A DNA stretch of 33,854 nt, taken from positions 1 to 33,854 of the forward strand of contig JAKAJO010000082.1 of the NCBI GenBank assembly GCA_021813745.1. The letters are read 5' to 3'. The stretch comes from Acidobacteriota bacterium. Lineage in GTDB: Bacteria; Acidobacteriota; Terriglobia; Terriglobales; Acidobacteriaceae. The position numbers were made by a program, and so were the translations under genes. Positions within the stretch are counted from its first letter, which is position 1. The number at the start of each line of letters is the position of its first letter. A model generated the notes under the pieces. It saw only the letters and a list, made by a program, of their open reading frames with translations, made no database searches and had not been told where the DNA came from. Shown piece by piece: positions 1 to 10,547 of this stretch.

Positions 1-1806
<1,806 letters not shown>

Positions 1807-1994
1807 GTTCATGGATCCCAATCAGGGTCTCGAAACGGTGAGCGTGCCGGTTCGCTGCCTGCGCATCAGGAAGCGGGATTGATCGGCCGCATCGACTGCC
1901 TTGTGGCCGCGGCACCCGGCATGCTATACACATGTCAGGCCGGTTCGGCGCTTCCCCGAGCACCTCCCTGAGTTTGCCACGGCCCCGATGAGAA

Positions 1995-2432
1995 ATGCTG
2001 AGGAAAGCTATTCTCGTGACCGTCTTATTGGCGCTGACGACCGCTCAGGCGCTTGTGGTCAATTGCGATCTGCGCTGTTCGCTGACAGGCATTGGGAACT
2101 CCCGTTGCGGTCAACATGCAGGGATGGCAAGGGGTCATAAAGAGGCGGAACATTGTCATGGAATGTCCGTGCACGTAGGGAACAATTCCACCTCAGTAGC
2201 GGGCGGATCTTCTTGCGGTACGACTTTTTGCAAGAATGGGTTGTTCGCGATTGAAAAGGGCTCCGCCGTGAGTGGTGAGATTCCCCCTTCTTCTCAGCTT
2301 GTACTTTCGCCGTTATCCGCTCTGACCGGACAGGCCGCGAACGATGCGCGATGCTCAAATCGCCGACGAATGCATAGACAACTCGCGAGTGCCCCACTCG
2401 AGATGCGTCCCGGAACTTCCCTCCGTATATAG
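1995..2432 (+). CDS. Small secreted Cys/His-rich protein ahead of copA
   Basis: A 145-residue protein of no family I recognise. It opens with a clear signal peptide (MLRKAILVTVLLALTTAQA). The mature part is rich in Cys, His and Met, with clusters such as CDLRC near the N-terminus and HCHGM around residues 53-57. It lies about 125 bases upstream of a CopA-type oxidase on the same strand, so a periplasmic copper-binding or sensing role is a reasonable inference. The start at 1995 is chosen because it gives the signal peptide; the ribosome binding site is weak. The C-terminal third is Arg-rich and less protein-like, so the true end or frame is less certain. Confidence 0.5.
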   Translation: MLRKAILVTVLLALTTAQALVVNCDLRCSLTGIGNSRCGQHAGMARGHKEAEHCHGMSVHVGNNSTSVAGGSSCGTTFCKNGLFAIEKGSAVSGEIPPSSQLVLSPLSALTGQAANDARCSNRRRMHRQLASAPLEMRPGTSLRI

Positions 2433-2557
2433 CGTTTCCCGCCCGCCGCAAGTGCATCCGATGGATCAGGGGCGAATCTCGTTCAAACTCACAAAATCGG
2501 TTTCGTCCCTCGATCTCCGCTCCGGCCGATTCGAACAGTTTACCTGTGAGGTCATCG

Positions 2558-4504
2558 ATGGATTGCGAGGATTTTGCTTACAGTTCCTCTATTCTCCCCC
2601 TTACGCGCCGCAAGTTCGTGCAGGGATGCACCGCGGGAGCGGCGCTGTCTCTGCTCGACGGCTTACCGGCTGCGGCGGAAACCCGGGCAACTCCTCTTGC
2701 CGAGTTGTCCAGCACGCATTTCGATCTGAATATCGATGAAGTTCCCGTGAACTTTACTGGGCGCCGGGCAACGGCGACCGCGGTCAACGGCTCTGTTCCT
2801 GGTCCTCTGCTCCGCTGGCGGGAAGGGGACACAGTGACCATCTCCGTGACCAACCACCTCAAAGTGCCGACCTCGATTCACTGGCACTCTCTGCGCGTTC
2901 CCGCGGATATGGATGGGGTTCCGGGCCTGAGTTTTCGCGGCATCGCGCCCGGCGAAACTTTCATCTATCGGTTCCCGGTGAAGCAGCACGGAACGGCTTG
3001 GTATCACAGCCACACTCGGTTCCAGGAGCAGAGCGGCCTCATCGGTCCGCTCATTATTGAGCCGCGTTCCAAAGACCCGATTGAGTCGGAGCGCGATTAC
3101 GTAGTGTTCCTGTCCGACTGGACCGATACCGATCCCGAAACCGTTTTTAGCAATCTAAAGGAGCAGAGCGACTACTACAACTACCACCGATACACGGTAC
3201 CTAATTTCGTTTCCGCCGCGGCGAAGGAGGGCTTCTGGAAAACGATCTCTCGCCGTCTCGCCTGGGCAAAGATGAACATGAGTCCCAGAGATATTCTCGA
3301 TGTTACCGGCGCAACGTACACCTACCTCCTCAATGGAAATCCGCCCGATGCGAACTGGACGGGAATATTCAAGCCGGGGGAGCGTGTCCGTCTTCGCTTC
3401 ATCAATGGCTCTTCAATGACGGCCTTCGATGTGCGGATCTCCGGTCTAAAGCTCTCGGTAGTCCAGGCCGATGGAAACGACCTTCAACCTGTGACTGTAG
3501 ACGAGTTCCGCATCAACGTGGCAGAAACCTATGACGTGATCGTCCAGCCGCAGGAAGAGCGTGCCTACACGATCTTTGCGGAATCCATGGATCGAGGTGG
3601 CTTTGCGCGCGGAACCTTAGCGCCCCGGCAGGGCATGATGGCGCCTATTCCCGCTCTCGATCCCGTCCCGACTCGCCCAATGAGCGATATGGGCATGGGT
3701 TCTATGAAGGGGATGAAGGGAATGCAGATGGGCAGCAACATGGTTGGCATGGACGGGATGACCCAAGAGGACATGTCTTCGGGCAGCATGGCCGGGATGC
3801 CGATGGAATCGGGAGGCATGATGAACATGCCGATGCCATCGGCCGAAGTGAAGGGTGCGTCCCCTAAAGAGAACTCGTCTCAGAAGACTGGCACAATCCC
3901 GTACCCGCAACCAGGCCCCGATACTAAGCCGTTTGTGAACACTCCGGAGCCCGAAGTCAAGAGCGTTGAAGCACATCTGAAACCGACGAATCCTGTCCAT
4001 CTCCACGTCGGACCGGAGGTAGACAACGTAGCGATGGAAGTCACCGAGCGACTCAACGATCCGGGCGTAGGGCTTCATCAAGTAGGGCGGAAGGTTCTGA
4101 CCTATGCCGATCTTCGCGCCCGTTATGAGGGAACCGATGGAAGGCCGCCCACTCGAGAGATTGAGCTGCACCTAACCGGCAACATGACACGTTTCATCTG
4201 GGGGTTCGACGGTGAGAAGTTCTCCGAGGCAGAGCCGATTGTGCTGCGGCTTGGAGAGCGCATCCGGTTCGTGCTCATCAACGACACGATGATGGAACAT
4301 CCAATCCATCTCCATGGGTTGTGGAGCGAATTGGAGAATGGAAACGGCCGATTCAACCCATACAAGCACACGGTCAGCGTCAAGCCTGCTGAAAGAGTCA
4401 GTTATCTCGTAAGTGCCGACACTCCGGGCAGGTGGGCGTTCCATTGTCATCTGCTCTATCACATGGAAGCTGGTATGTTCCGCACTGTGGAGGTGATTCC
4501 ATGA
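2558..4504 (+). CDS. copA: CopA-type multicopper oxidase
   Basis: A periplasmic multicopper oxidase of the copper-resistance CopA family, which oxidises Cu(I) and sequesters copper. An ATG at 2558 with GAGG seven bases before it is preferred over the GTG at 2546. The N-terminus carries a twin-arginine export motif (LTRRKFVQG). All copper ligand motifs are visible: HWH (108-110), HSH (150-152), HPIHLH (581-586) and HCHLLYHMEAGM (629-640, with Cys630 and axial Met640). A Met-rich insert with repeated MGM/MKGM units spans about residues 375-425 and is typical of copper-handling members. Length, 648 residues, is normal. The stop overlaps the start of copB by four bases, so the two are translationally coupled. 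Confidence 0.95.
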   Translation: MDCEDFAYSSSILPLTRRKFVQGCTAGAALSLLDGLPAAAETRATPLAELSSTHFDLNIDEVPVNFTGRRATATAVNGSVPGPLLRWREGDTVTISVTNHLKVPTSIHWHSLRVPADMDGVPGLSFRGIAPGETFIYRFPVKQHGTAWYHSHTRFQEQSGLIGPLIIEPRSKDPIESERDYVVFLSDWTDTDPETVFSNLKEQSDYYNYHRYTVPNFVSAAAKEGFWKTISRRLAWAKMNMSPRDILDVTGATYTYLLNGNPPDANWTGIFKPGERVRLRFINGSSMTAFDVRISGLKLSVVQADGNDLQPVTVDEFRINVAETYDVIVQPQEERAYTIFAESMDRGGFARGTLAPRQGMMAPIPALDPVPTRPMSDMGMGSMKGMKGMQMGSNMVGMDGMTQEDMSSGSMAGMPMESGGMMNMPMPSAEVKGASPKENSSQKTGTIPYPQPGPDTKPFVNTPEPEVKSVEAHLKPTNPVHLHVGPEVDNVAMEVTERLNDPGVGLHQVGRKVLTYADLRARYEGTDGRPPTREIELHLTGNMTRFIWGFDGEKFSEAEPIVLRLGERIRFVLINDTMMEHPIHLHGLWSELENGNGRFNPYKHTVSVKPAERVSYLVSADTPGRWAFHCHLLYHMEAGMFRTVEVIP

Positions 4505-5346
4505 TGAGCAGAGCAAAAGAGCCGCCACAGACAGCGCGCGGATTCGGTAAGCTCCCCATTCCGAGCGGGATTGCGCTATGCCTTGCGATTTTGTTCTGCT
4601 CGAGTGCACTCAAGGCACAGAAACAACCATCGGCGCAATTGCCGCACAGAGCCTCACCAACAATTCCCAGCTTTGACACTCCCATGAACGACAATCAAGT
4701 TTTTGTGCACGTGCTTTTCGATCAGTTGGAAGGTCGGACCGGCGCCAGCAAAACGGATTTCCGCTGGGACGGCGAGGGATGGATCGGTGGAGACTTAAAC
4801 CGTCTCTGGCTGAAGTCGGAGGGTTTCGCAGAGAGCGGCGGCGCGAATGGCAACCATGAAGCCCGGGATGGCGATCAGGAAGCTCTGTACGACCGCCCCA
4901 TTCCGCGGCTGCGGTACTTCGACGGACAAGTTGGAGTGCGTGCCGACCTGGATTCAGGTCCACGTCGTGTGTGGGCGGCAGTAGGGATCGAGGGGCTAGC
5001 GCCATGGTTCTTTGAGCTTGCTCCCACCCTCTACATTCGCGACGATGGCCACGTTGCTGGACGCATCGTAGGCTCGTACGATGTCTTGCTGACACAGAGA
5101 CTCATTGTTCAGCCGGAAGCAGAGTTGAACTTCTACAGCAAGGACGACCCGGCCCGGAAATCTGGCTCTGGTCTCTCAGATCTCGATGGTGGCCTGCGAA
5201 TGCGATATGAATTCAGCCGGAAATTCGCGCCCTACGTCGGCTGGGCCTATCACGGATTGTATGGCAATTCGGCCCTGTATGCCCAACAGTCTCACGAGAG
5301 TACTGGCGATTCGCAGCTCGTGTTCGGGCTCCGGGTTTGGTATTAG
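4501..5346 (+). CDS. copB: Copper resistance protein B, outer membrane
   Basis: CopB family outer-membrane barrel of 281 residues that works with CopA in copper resistance. The ATG at 4501 overlaps the copA stop (ATGA), which fixes the start even though the frame is open further upstream. Residues 20-39 form a signal peptide (IPSGIALCLAILFCSSALKA). The mature start has the family's MNDNQVFVHVLFDQLEGR and then WDGEGWIGGDLNRLW. The chain ends in aromatic beta-strands (LVFGLRVWY), as expected for an outer-membrane barrel. The family's N-terminal Met/His-rich stretch is short here. Confidence 0.92.
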   Translation: MMSRAKEPPQTARGFGKLPIPSGIALCLAILFCSSALKAQKQPSAQLPHRASPTIPSFDTPMNDNQVFVHVLFDQLEGRTGASKTDFRWDGEGWIGGDLNRLWLKSEGFAESGGANGNHEARDGDQEALYDRPIPRLRYFDGQVGVRADLDSGPRRVWAAVGIEGLAPWFFELAPTLYIRDDGHVAGRIVGSYDVLLTQRLIVQPEAELNFYSKDDPARKSGSGLSDLDGGLRMRYEFSRKFAPYVGWAYHGLYGNSALYAQQSHESTGDSQLVFGLRVWY

Positions 5347-5375
5347 CATTTCAAAAATCTTGAAAGGATTCTCAT

Positions 5376-5912
5376 ATGCGCAGATTCTGGTTTGGTTTCA
5401 TTGTTGCTGGCGTGGCCGTTCTGGCGGTGGAGTTCATGTATGTACGGTTCGGCTTCGTCAATCCCAGAGCGGACATTGCTGTGAGCCCCGTCGAAAAAGC
5501 GATAGCGATGCCCGCTCTGGATGCTGCAGTCGATCGCGCCGCGCCGGACTTGAAGAACCCCGTTCCTCCGACGAACGGTAATCTGATCGCGGGCATGAAG
5601 CTCTACCAGACAAACTGCTCCAGCTGTCACGGAGACATCCTCAAGCCGGACGGACTGTTTGCCAATGCACTTTATCCGCGAGCGCCTCAATTCATGAACG
5701 ACGCTCCGGACATGCCGGAGAATCAGAACTTCTACATCATCCAGCACGGAGTGCGCCTCAGTGGGATGCCGGGATGGAAACAGGTTCTCAGCGATCAGCA
5801 GATTTGGCAACTTACGACCTTTCTGAGTCACATGGACAAACTGCCTCCACAGATCAAAGATCAATGGAAACAGGCGGCCTCTGCTGGCGGTACCGACTCC
5901 ATATCGAAATAG
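5376..5912 (+). CDS. Membrane-anchored monoheme c-type cytochrome
   Basis: A 178-residue protein with one N-terminal transmembrane anchor (residues 4-22) and a single c-type heme motif CSSCH at 81-85. The probable axial ligand is Met131 in SGMPGW. The fold should be a small class I cytochrome facing the periplasm. It starts 29 bases after copB with a good ribosome binding site (GAAAGGA at 5362-5368), so it belongs to the copper operon. A plausible role is to take electrons from, or pass them to, the multicopper oxidase or the respiratory chain; that is inference. A perfect 10-bp hairpin follows directly after the stop. Confidence 0.88.
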   Translation: MRRFWFGFIVAGVAVLAVEFMYVRFGFVNPRADIAVSPVEKAIAMPALDAAVDRAAPDLKNPVPPTNGNLIAGMKLYQTNCSSCHGDILKPDGLFANALYPRAPQFMNDAPDMPENQNFYIIQHGVRLSGMPGWKQVLSDQQIWQLTTFLSHMDKLPPQIKDQWKQAASAGGTDSISK

Positions 5913-5914
5913 CT

Positions 5915-5944
5915 GCGATGCCGGTGCTGTGACGCCGGCATCGC
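5915..5944 (+). terminator. Hairpin ending the copper operon
   Basis: A perfect inverted repeat GCGATGCCGG / CCGGCATCGC with a 10-base loop begins three bases after the cytochrome stop codon. It lacks a T-run on the plus strand, so it may act as a weak or factor-assisted terminator or as an mRNA 3'-end stabiliser. Confidence 0.45.
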
Positions 5945-6109
5945 CTCCGTTCACTCCAATTCGACCGCGAGCTTTGATGGCCGACGTTAAAATCGGAATC
6001 ACTTTCGCTCGCGGTCTCACCATGCCGGTCCAAGGCATCGCCACAACAAAGCAACATACCGAGGTATCAAGTGTCCCCTGACCGGGGCACTGGGGCGCGC
6101 CCCTGCTCC

Positions 6110-6997
6110 TTATCTGCTTCTCAACTTGGCAAAGAGCTTCCTCGGATTCAGCTTGGGCAGATTGATGTCGAGCTGCGTGCTCAGTCTCCAACTCCCATTG
6201 AGATCCTTGTCGTTGAAGAAGGTGGGACCGACGAGGAGGCTGATGTCACTGGTGAAATAGTAGTAGAGACCTCCTCCTGCCGCCCCAAGCGCATTCTTCC
6301 CGGATTGGTAATCGGCGGCGAAGACGACCTTGCTGTATTCAACCGATCCATCCTTGCCGGAAACCGGGAAAAAGGAGTGATCGAAAGCTGTCATGAAGCC
6401 GACGTTCTCGGACTTTCCGCTGCTTGAGATCATTGCCGCGTGGTTGCCAATGTAAGGGCCCGCGGTTACACGTCCAACTTTCGGAAACGTTTTGCCGACT
6501 ACACCATAGACAACATCGAAATCCAGCCGCGATTCTCCGGGATTCAGGTTGAATTGCTTGCCGAGATCATAGATACCAATTTCGAGTGCGGGTTGGTATT
6601 TGGAGAACGACCCCTCCGGTACGCCCACTTTCGTGTTGAAGAGCCACGGATGGGGAGTGCTGCCGAAGTAATCTGCTCCGACTTCTCCCTGGAATCTCTT
6701 GAATGGAAGAAAGCCGATGGTCGGCGCCGTAAAATCGGTCGGAAATGCCGCATTTGTGTTCGTGACCGGTGTCGAGAGCCGAAAATAGTTGTCGATTCCG
6801 AGATGAAGGACGCCATAAGGCTGAATATCTTCTACCATCGGAGTCCAAAACGTCGTAGACGGTGTCGCAAAAGCTATTGGCGTGGCGCAAAGCGACACCA
6901 ACACAACCGCTACGAGTGTTCTGCATTTGTCCAATGTCTTCAACCATCGATGATCAGCCCTAATGGATATTGAACGACTGCGTATGAAACCTGCCAT
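6110..6997 (-). CDS. Outer-membrane beta-barrel protein of unknown function
   Basis: A 295-residue protein. The start at 6997 is set by a strong ribosome binding site (AGGAGAGG) just upstream, although the frame is open back to 7093. A signal peptide covers about residues 22-46 (TLVAVVLVSLCATPIAFA). The mature part is Gly/aromatic-rich with alternating hydrophobic strands (GGGLYYYFTSDISLLVGPTF, WRLSTQLDINLPKL), typical of a small outer-membrane barrel. I recognise no specific family. It lies downstream of the cytochrome pair on the same strand but 491 bases away, so it probably has its own promoter. Confidence 0.75.
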   Translation of the reverse strand: MAGFIRSRSISIRADHRWLKTLDKCRTLVAVVLVSLCATPIAFATPSTTFWTPMVEDIQPYGVLHLGIDNYFRLSTPVTNTNAAFPTDFTAPTIGFLPFKRFQGEVGADYFGSTPHPWLFNTKVGVPEGSFSKYQPALEIGIYDLGKQFNLNPGESRLDFDVVYGVVGKTFPKVGRVTAGPYIGNHAAMISSSGKSENVGFMTAFDHSFFPVSGKDGSVEYSKVVFAADYQSGKNALGAAGGGLYYYFTSDISLLVGPTFFNDKDLNGSWRLSTQLDINLPKLNPRKLFAKLRSR

Positions 6998-7488
6998 ATA
7001 CCTCTCCTTCTGCGCCGAGTTGCATGCACTGCACCGAAACGCTTCCTCCGAAGTTGTTCTTCCATGCAAGGAAGAACGTGATTCAGATAACACAACCGCT
7101 CTGGCCGCCGGATGGTCCGGCTCCGCGATCGCGTTGCGTTGTATCTGAGGAAGTATGGTAGGTGGCAGTAACTCTACTCTCGCACGGAAGGCATTAGGAC
7201 GTTATGAGGATTTAGAGGGATAGTTACAATATCAGCGAGTAAGTAAATGTGAGTAACAAGTTAGTTAGTTGTGATAAGTGCGCATTTGAAATAATAACTC
7301 CCTTCGCCGCGTGCGGCGCACTATTGCTGGCAAACCCTGGATGCAGTTATTAATCATAGAACGCGCAACTCGTCAGTCGAACCGAGGAGCAAGGGCTGCG
7401 AGGCTTTCACTTTTTACCAGGGATGTTGCGTCCTGCGAAGTGTGGGCGGACAAAAGAGGTAACTCTCATCCGCCCATATTGGCTGATC
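6998..7488. other. Non-coding stretch, AT-rich in the middle
   Basis: No convincing gene is seen. Bases 7190-7310 are distinctly AT-richer than the flanks, with TTAGTTAGTTGTGATAAG-like sequence, and probably carry the promoter of the barrel gene on the minus strand. I cannot fix -35 and -10 elements. Confidence 0.4.
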
Positions 7489-8100
7489 TCATTTCAGCGT
7501 GAGCAAATACGCCACCAAGTTATTAAGGTCCTTAGCCGGTACATCCATTGCGGGCATCGTGCTTCCGCTGGGCGGCGAGGCAATGAGCTTCTTCAACTCT
7601 TCGGCCGCGCGCTTGTTCCCAATTCCGTCGAGCGGGGCACTTGTATTGCCGGCGCCAGCCACAGAATGGCATGATGAGCAGCCATAAGATTCGAACGCCT
7701 GCTTCCCGGCTTCCTCAGGGGAACTACCGGCCGCGGCGCTGGCCGTTTCGCGCGCGACGGCTTTCCGATGAGCCTCGTCGTAGACGAGGAACTTGGTGAT
7801 CAGGTCGGCCTCATTGTTGTTGATGTGAGAGCTCGCCATCGCCTGCATCCTGTGGACCTCTTCGGTCCATCCTTCCGGCGAACGTGATTGCTTCAGGCTG
7901 GATGTCAGGCTATGGCATTCGGAGCATTTGTTCGCGAATACCTTGTAGCCGTTTTGAACATCAGCCGGGTAAGAACTGACGTCAACCTTCACTTCGTCTT
8001 CGTGGCTCCCAAACTGGGCGACGGCCGAAGTGGCGATTGCCAATAACGCGGTCAAGGAGGCCGCCAAAAGAAAACGCCATAGAACAGTCTGTTTCATCAT
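7489..8100 (-). CDS. Periplasmic diheme c-type cytochrome
   Basis: A 203-residue secreted protein with a signal peptide (residues 1-28, ending SAVA) and two c-type heme motifs: CSECH at 59-63 and CSSCH at 141-145. Candidate axial Met residues follow each one (MQAM near 85-88, and TMPAM near the C-terminus), so it looks like two small cytochrome c domains in tandem. The start has GAGGAG a few bases upstream. It lies 20 bases downstream of the heme-bearing barrel gene at 8121-9422 and is very probably co-transcribed with it. It is a likely soluble shuttle for that protein. Confidence 0.9.
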   Translation of the reverse strand: MMKQTVLWRFLLAASLTALLAIATSAVAQFGSHEDEVKVDVSSYPADVQNGYKVFANKCSECHSLTSSLKQSRSPEGWTEEVHRMQAMASSHINNNEADLITKFLVYDEAHRKAVARETASAAAGSSPEEAGKQAFESYGCSSCHSVAGAGNTSAPLDGIGNKRAAEELKKLIASPPSGSTMPAMDVPAKDLNNLVAYLLTLK

Positions 8101-8120
8101 GCTTCTCCTCGCTTGTTCCG

Positions 8121-9422
8121 CTAAAAATTGAATTGAATATCCGCCTCAAAGGTCCGGGTGGCGCTGCCGGTAAAGGCGACCGGGTCGATGCCGTGGGAGT
8201 TCCCCGCCGCAATGCGTCCTACGATGTTGCCCATCGGCGTGAACGCCTTTTCCGCGCCTACCTGCCACTGCTCAAGATTGGTCGGATGTACTCCTCCAGT
8301 CACGTCCTGCCTGAGACGGTCGTACCGGGCAGCCAGCGCCAGCCCCCGCCAGATGTAATAATCCGCTTCACCAAATCCGCCATTGGTCAGATACGTCCCA
8401 GGAGCCTGGGTCGCAGGATCCTGCCAGTCGTCGTTCCCATGCAGGAATCCGCCCAACAGATCGACCTTGTCGCGGCCAATCATGTAGTTGGCGAATGCGC
8501 CTTCACGCCGTATGCGTGCGTTGTAGGTGAATTGATTAGCGAGACCCGAATTCTGGATCTGATCCTTCTTTCCCTGATACGTGATAAAACTGACGCCGCT
8601 CTCCGGCGCATACCACCAATCGGCATCGGCCCAGATGTCTTTGCCGTTTTTGCTTGAAGCTCCAAGAATTTCGCTTCCGTCCGCGTTGTCGCCGTCGGTC
8701 ACCTTTGCGTTCACGCTGAGGATGTTTCTGTACTTCGAAGAGGCCCAGGTGTACCCCGCTGCGGCGCCGACCGGGGACTGATCGAAGATAAAATTCGTAG
8801 GTCCCGTGTTCTCAAAAATCAGAGGAGCGTTCGGCAAAAGGCTGTAGATCTGCGCCGCTCGGGTTCCTTCCGACACCTCAAGATGCTGACGTCCCACGAT
8901 GGCATACCAACTGCTCTTGGCCGTTCCGCCTACGTATCCGATATGCGCGTTTGGCATGTTGGGATTCGTCTGACCATTCGTGACAATGTCAAATTCGGAG
9001 TAGTAGAAGAAGTTGGTGTCCGGAATCCAGCCGCCAAAGTACGCATTCCACGAGCCGACCTGAATTGCGGACGTGGAGTTTGAACCCTGACCCTGCTGAG
9101 TGTTCTTCTGCGCTTGATAGTTGAAATCCGATACCGCAAACGACGCATTATTCGCTACCGTCCATTCGCGTTCCTTCCGGACAAGATCGAGAATGCGCTC
9201 CACTGGCTTCGAGACTTCAAGGGCAGGTGGCAAATGATGTCCAAGCTTCTGGAACATGTAGCCCTGCTCGTTCAAAACGGGCGGGATCGTGTGGCAAGCG
9301 TAGCACGTGATGCCGTACCTCCGGGCGTACTGAGGAACAGCAGATGCTTGGCGCGGAAAAAGGACCGTCAAGAACGCTCCGACGGCACAGAAGAAAGAGA
9401 TAAGATGGCTTCGCGAAATCAC
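8121..9422 (-). CDS. Outer-membrane barrel with an N-terminal c-type heme motif
   Basis: A 433-residue protein with a signal peptide (about 1-28) followed at once by a c-type heme motif CYACH at 40-44 in the context RRYGITCYACHTIPP. From about residue 90 to the end the chain is a beta-barrel: repeated amphipathic strands, long polar loops and a terminal Phe (FEADIQFNF). It therefore joins a heme-binding plug or lip to a porin-like barrel in one polypeptide. The start is the GTG at 9422, with GGGAG upstream. Its partner is the diheme cytochrome 20 bases downstream. Electron transfer across or at the outer membrane is an inference; family members are usually annotated only as hypothetical or cytochrome c. 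Confidence 0.85.
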   Translation of the reverse strand: MISRSHLISFFCAVGAFLTVLFPRQASAVPQYARRYGITCYACHTIPPVLNEQGYMFQKLGHHLPPALEVSKPVERILDLVRKEREWTVANNASFAVSDFNYQAQKNTQQGQGSNSTSAIQVGSWNAYFGGWIPDTNFFYYSEFDIVTNGQTNPNMPNAHIGYVGGTAKSSWYAIVGRQHLEVSEGTRAAQIYSLLPNAPLIFENTGPTNFIFDQSPVGAAAGYTWASSKYRNILSVNAKVTDGDNADGSEILGASSKNGKDIWADADWWYAPESGVSFITYQGKKDQIQNSGLANQFTYNARIRREGAFANYMIGRDKVDLLGGFLHGNDDWQDPATQAPGTYLTNGGFGEADYYIWRGLALAARYDRLRQDVTGGVHPTNLEQWQVGAEKAFTPMGNIVGRIAAGNSHGIDPVAFTGSATRTFEADIQFNF

Positions 9423-9587
9423 AATAGGGCTCCCTTGTCCGCACTTCCGAGACGATTTTTGCAGGCTATCCTCTTGCGGACTCTTTTCCTTTGTTCAGGT
9501 GCACTTGGTGTGCCAAACATTGAGAATGAAGAAGGGAGCTACGTAGCGGGAAATAAATGCTTTAGCGGCAATTCGACATGGAGCTTT

Positions 9588-9623
9588 GCCTCATTTGAGG
9601 CAAAGGCATGCCGCATTTGAGGC
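9588..9623. repeat. Paired CATTTGAGGC repeats, operator candidate
   Basis: GCCTCA-TT-TGAGGC forms an inverted repeat at 9588-9601, and the half CATTTGAGGC recurs at 9614-9623, exactly 22 bases on (about two helical turns). The pair lies 166-201 bases upstream of the start of the heme-barrel gene on the minus strand. Regulator unknown. Confidence 0.35.
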
Positions 9624-9717
9624 GGGCAGAGCCGTGACGTTTTATGCCCACCTGCCCAGGTACTTCACTTTTCGCAGTTCTCTGTGCAATAACCTGTGAC
9701 TTGAATATTGTTCTAAA

Positions 9718-9733
9718 CGTGATGCGGATCACA
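9718..9733. promoter_or_regulatory. CRP/FNR-family binding site before DUF302 gene
   Basis: CGTGA-TGCGGA-TCACA matches the CRP half-site pattern TGTGA-N6-TCACA with one mismatch, and reads equally as GTGAT-N4-ATCAC. It lies about 144 bases before the DUF302 start. A site of the same form lies about the same distance before the lipoprotein gene at 12002. Confidence 0.5.
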
Positions 9734-9876
9734 TGTATAGATCAGCCAACGCGAACGTTATGGAGACCAAATCGGCAGATCTTACCGATTTGCCACGGCC
9801 GGTTTTTCTTCATTGGATTGCCGTGGTGCTTAAAATGACGAGCATAACCTTTGCTTCGCGGGGAGGGATATTTTCG

Positions 9877-10264
9877 ATGAAGAAGTTCAGCTATACAGTT
9901 CCAACGAACACCGTTTGACGAAGCAGTCAGTGCCGTCGAACGGAACACCGCCGCAAAAGGCTTTCGCGTCCTCCACGTTCACGACGTCGCTGCCACATTG
10001 GCAGAGAAAGGCTTCAAACACGAGCCGCTGAAGATTATCGAGATATGTAACGCGAAATATGCCCACGAAGCCTTGCAGAAGGACATCGCAACAGTCCTCA
10101 TGCTGCCATGCCCGATCGCCGTATACAGGATCGCAGGCAAAACATGTATTAGCACAATGTTGCCCACCGTCATAGGCGATCTCTTTCCGGGCATCGGCGT
10201 CGAATTAATCGCCGCGCAGGTCGAGAAGGCCGTGGTGTCGATTGTGGATGAATCGGCCAAGTGA
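9877..10264 (+). pseudogene. DUF302 family protein, frameshifted after codon 12
   Basis: A DUF302 protein (function unknown; small cytoplasmic or periplasmic proteins common near redox and metal genes). It starts at ATG 9877, with GGGAGGG upstream, and reads MKKFSYTVPTNT. The frame then meets GTT TGA at 9913-9918. Dropping the single G at 9913 restores a continuous 128-residue protein: FDEAVSAVERNTAAKGF, then RVLHVHDV, IIEICNAKYA and the conserved PCPIAVYR. The rest of the gene is intact to the stop at 10262-10264. It is either a real +1 mutation, a sequence error, or (less likely) a recoding event at UGA-C. Confidence 0.8.
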
Positions 10265-10547
10265 ACTGGCGACATCGCGGAAAGGTCTCGACAGTGTCGC
10301 AGCGTCGCTTGCTCACGGCATTTGCCTTCAGTTGGCGTGCGTCACGAGAGCGCAAATATATGTTCGAATAGTGACCTTCGAAGAGAAGAATTGTTAGCCA
10401 CCGTGTCCGACGCGCGCACGATCAACATCAAGAAGCCGACCGTGCGCTGTCGCGTGAAGTCTCGGACACCTTCAATCATTCGTAGAAGTATGAATTCTTC
10501 TTATCAAAATAAGTCCTGCATGGTGTCATTGCCGCTTCCGAAAGCGG
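10265..10547. other. Non-coding stretch
   Basis: No gene or clear signal is seen here except a 6-bp hairpin at its right edge, which belongs to the end of the minus-strand lipoprotein gene. Confidence 0.4.
10532..10547 (-). terminator. Hairpin after the lipoprotein gene
   Basis: CCGCTT-CCGA-AAGCGG lies directly after the stop codon of the minus-strand gene. The stem is six base pairs with a tetraloop and no T-run, so it is only a candidate terminator. Confidence 0.35.

Larger units (their letters stand above)
9423..9876. other. Intergenic region between divergent genes
   Basis: There is no supported gene in this 454-base stretch. It contains a pair of CATTTGAGGC direct repeats at 9592 and 9614 (upstream of the minus-strand heme-barrel gene) and a CRP/FNR-type palindrome at 9718-9733 (upstream of the plus-strand DUF302 gene). 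Confidence 0.6.

Noticed and set aside
2059..2457. A 132-residue minus-strand frame opposite the small Cys/His protein
   Set aside because: Arg/Ser-rich, no signal or domain, and opposite to a frame with a clear signal peptide and copper-operon context.
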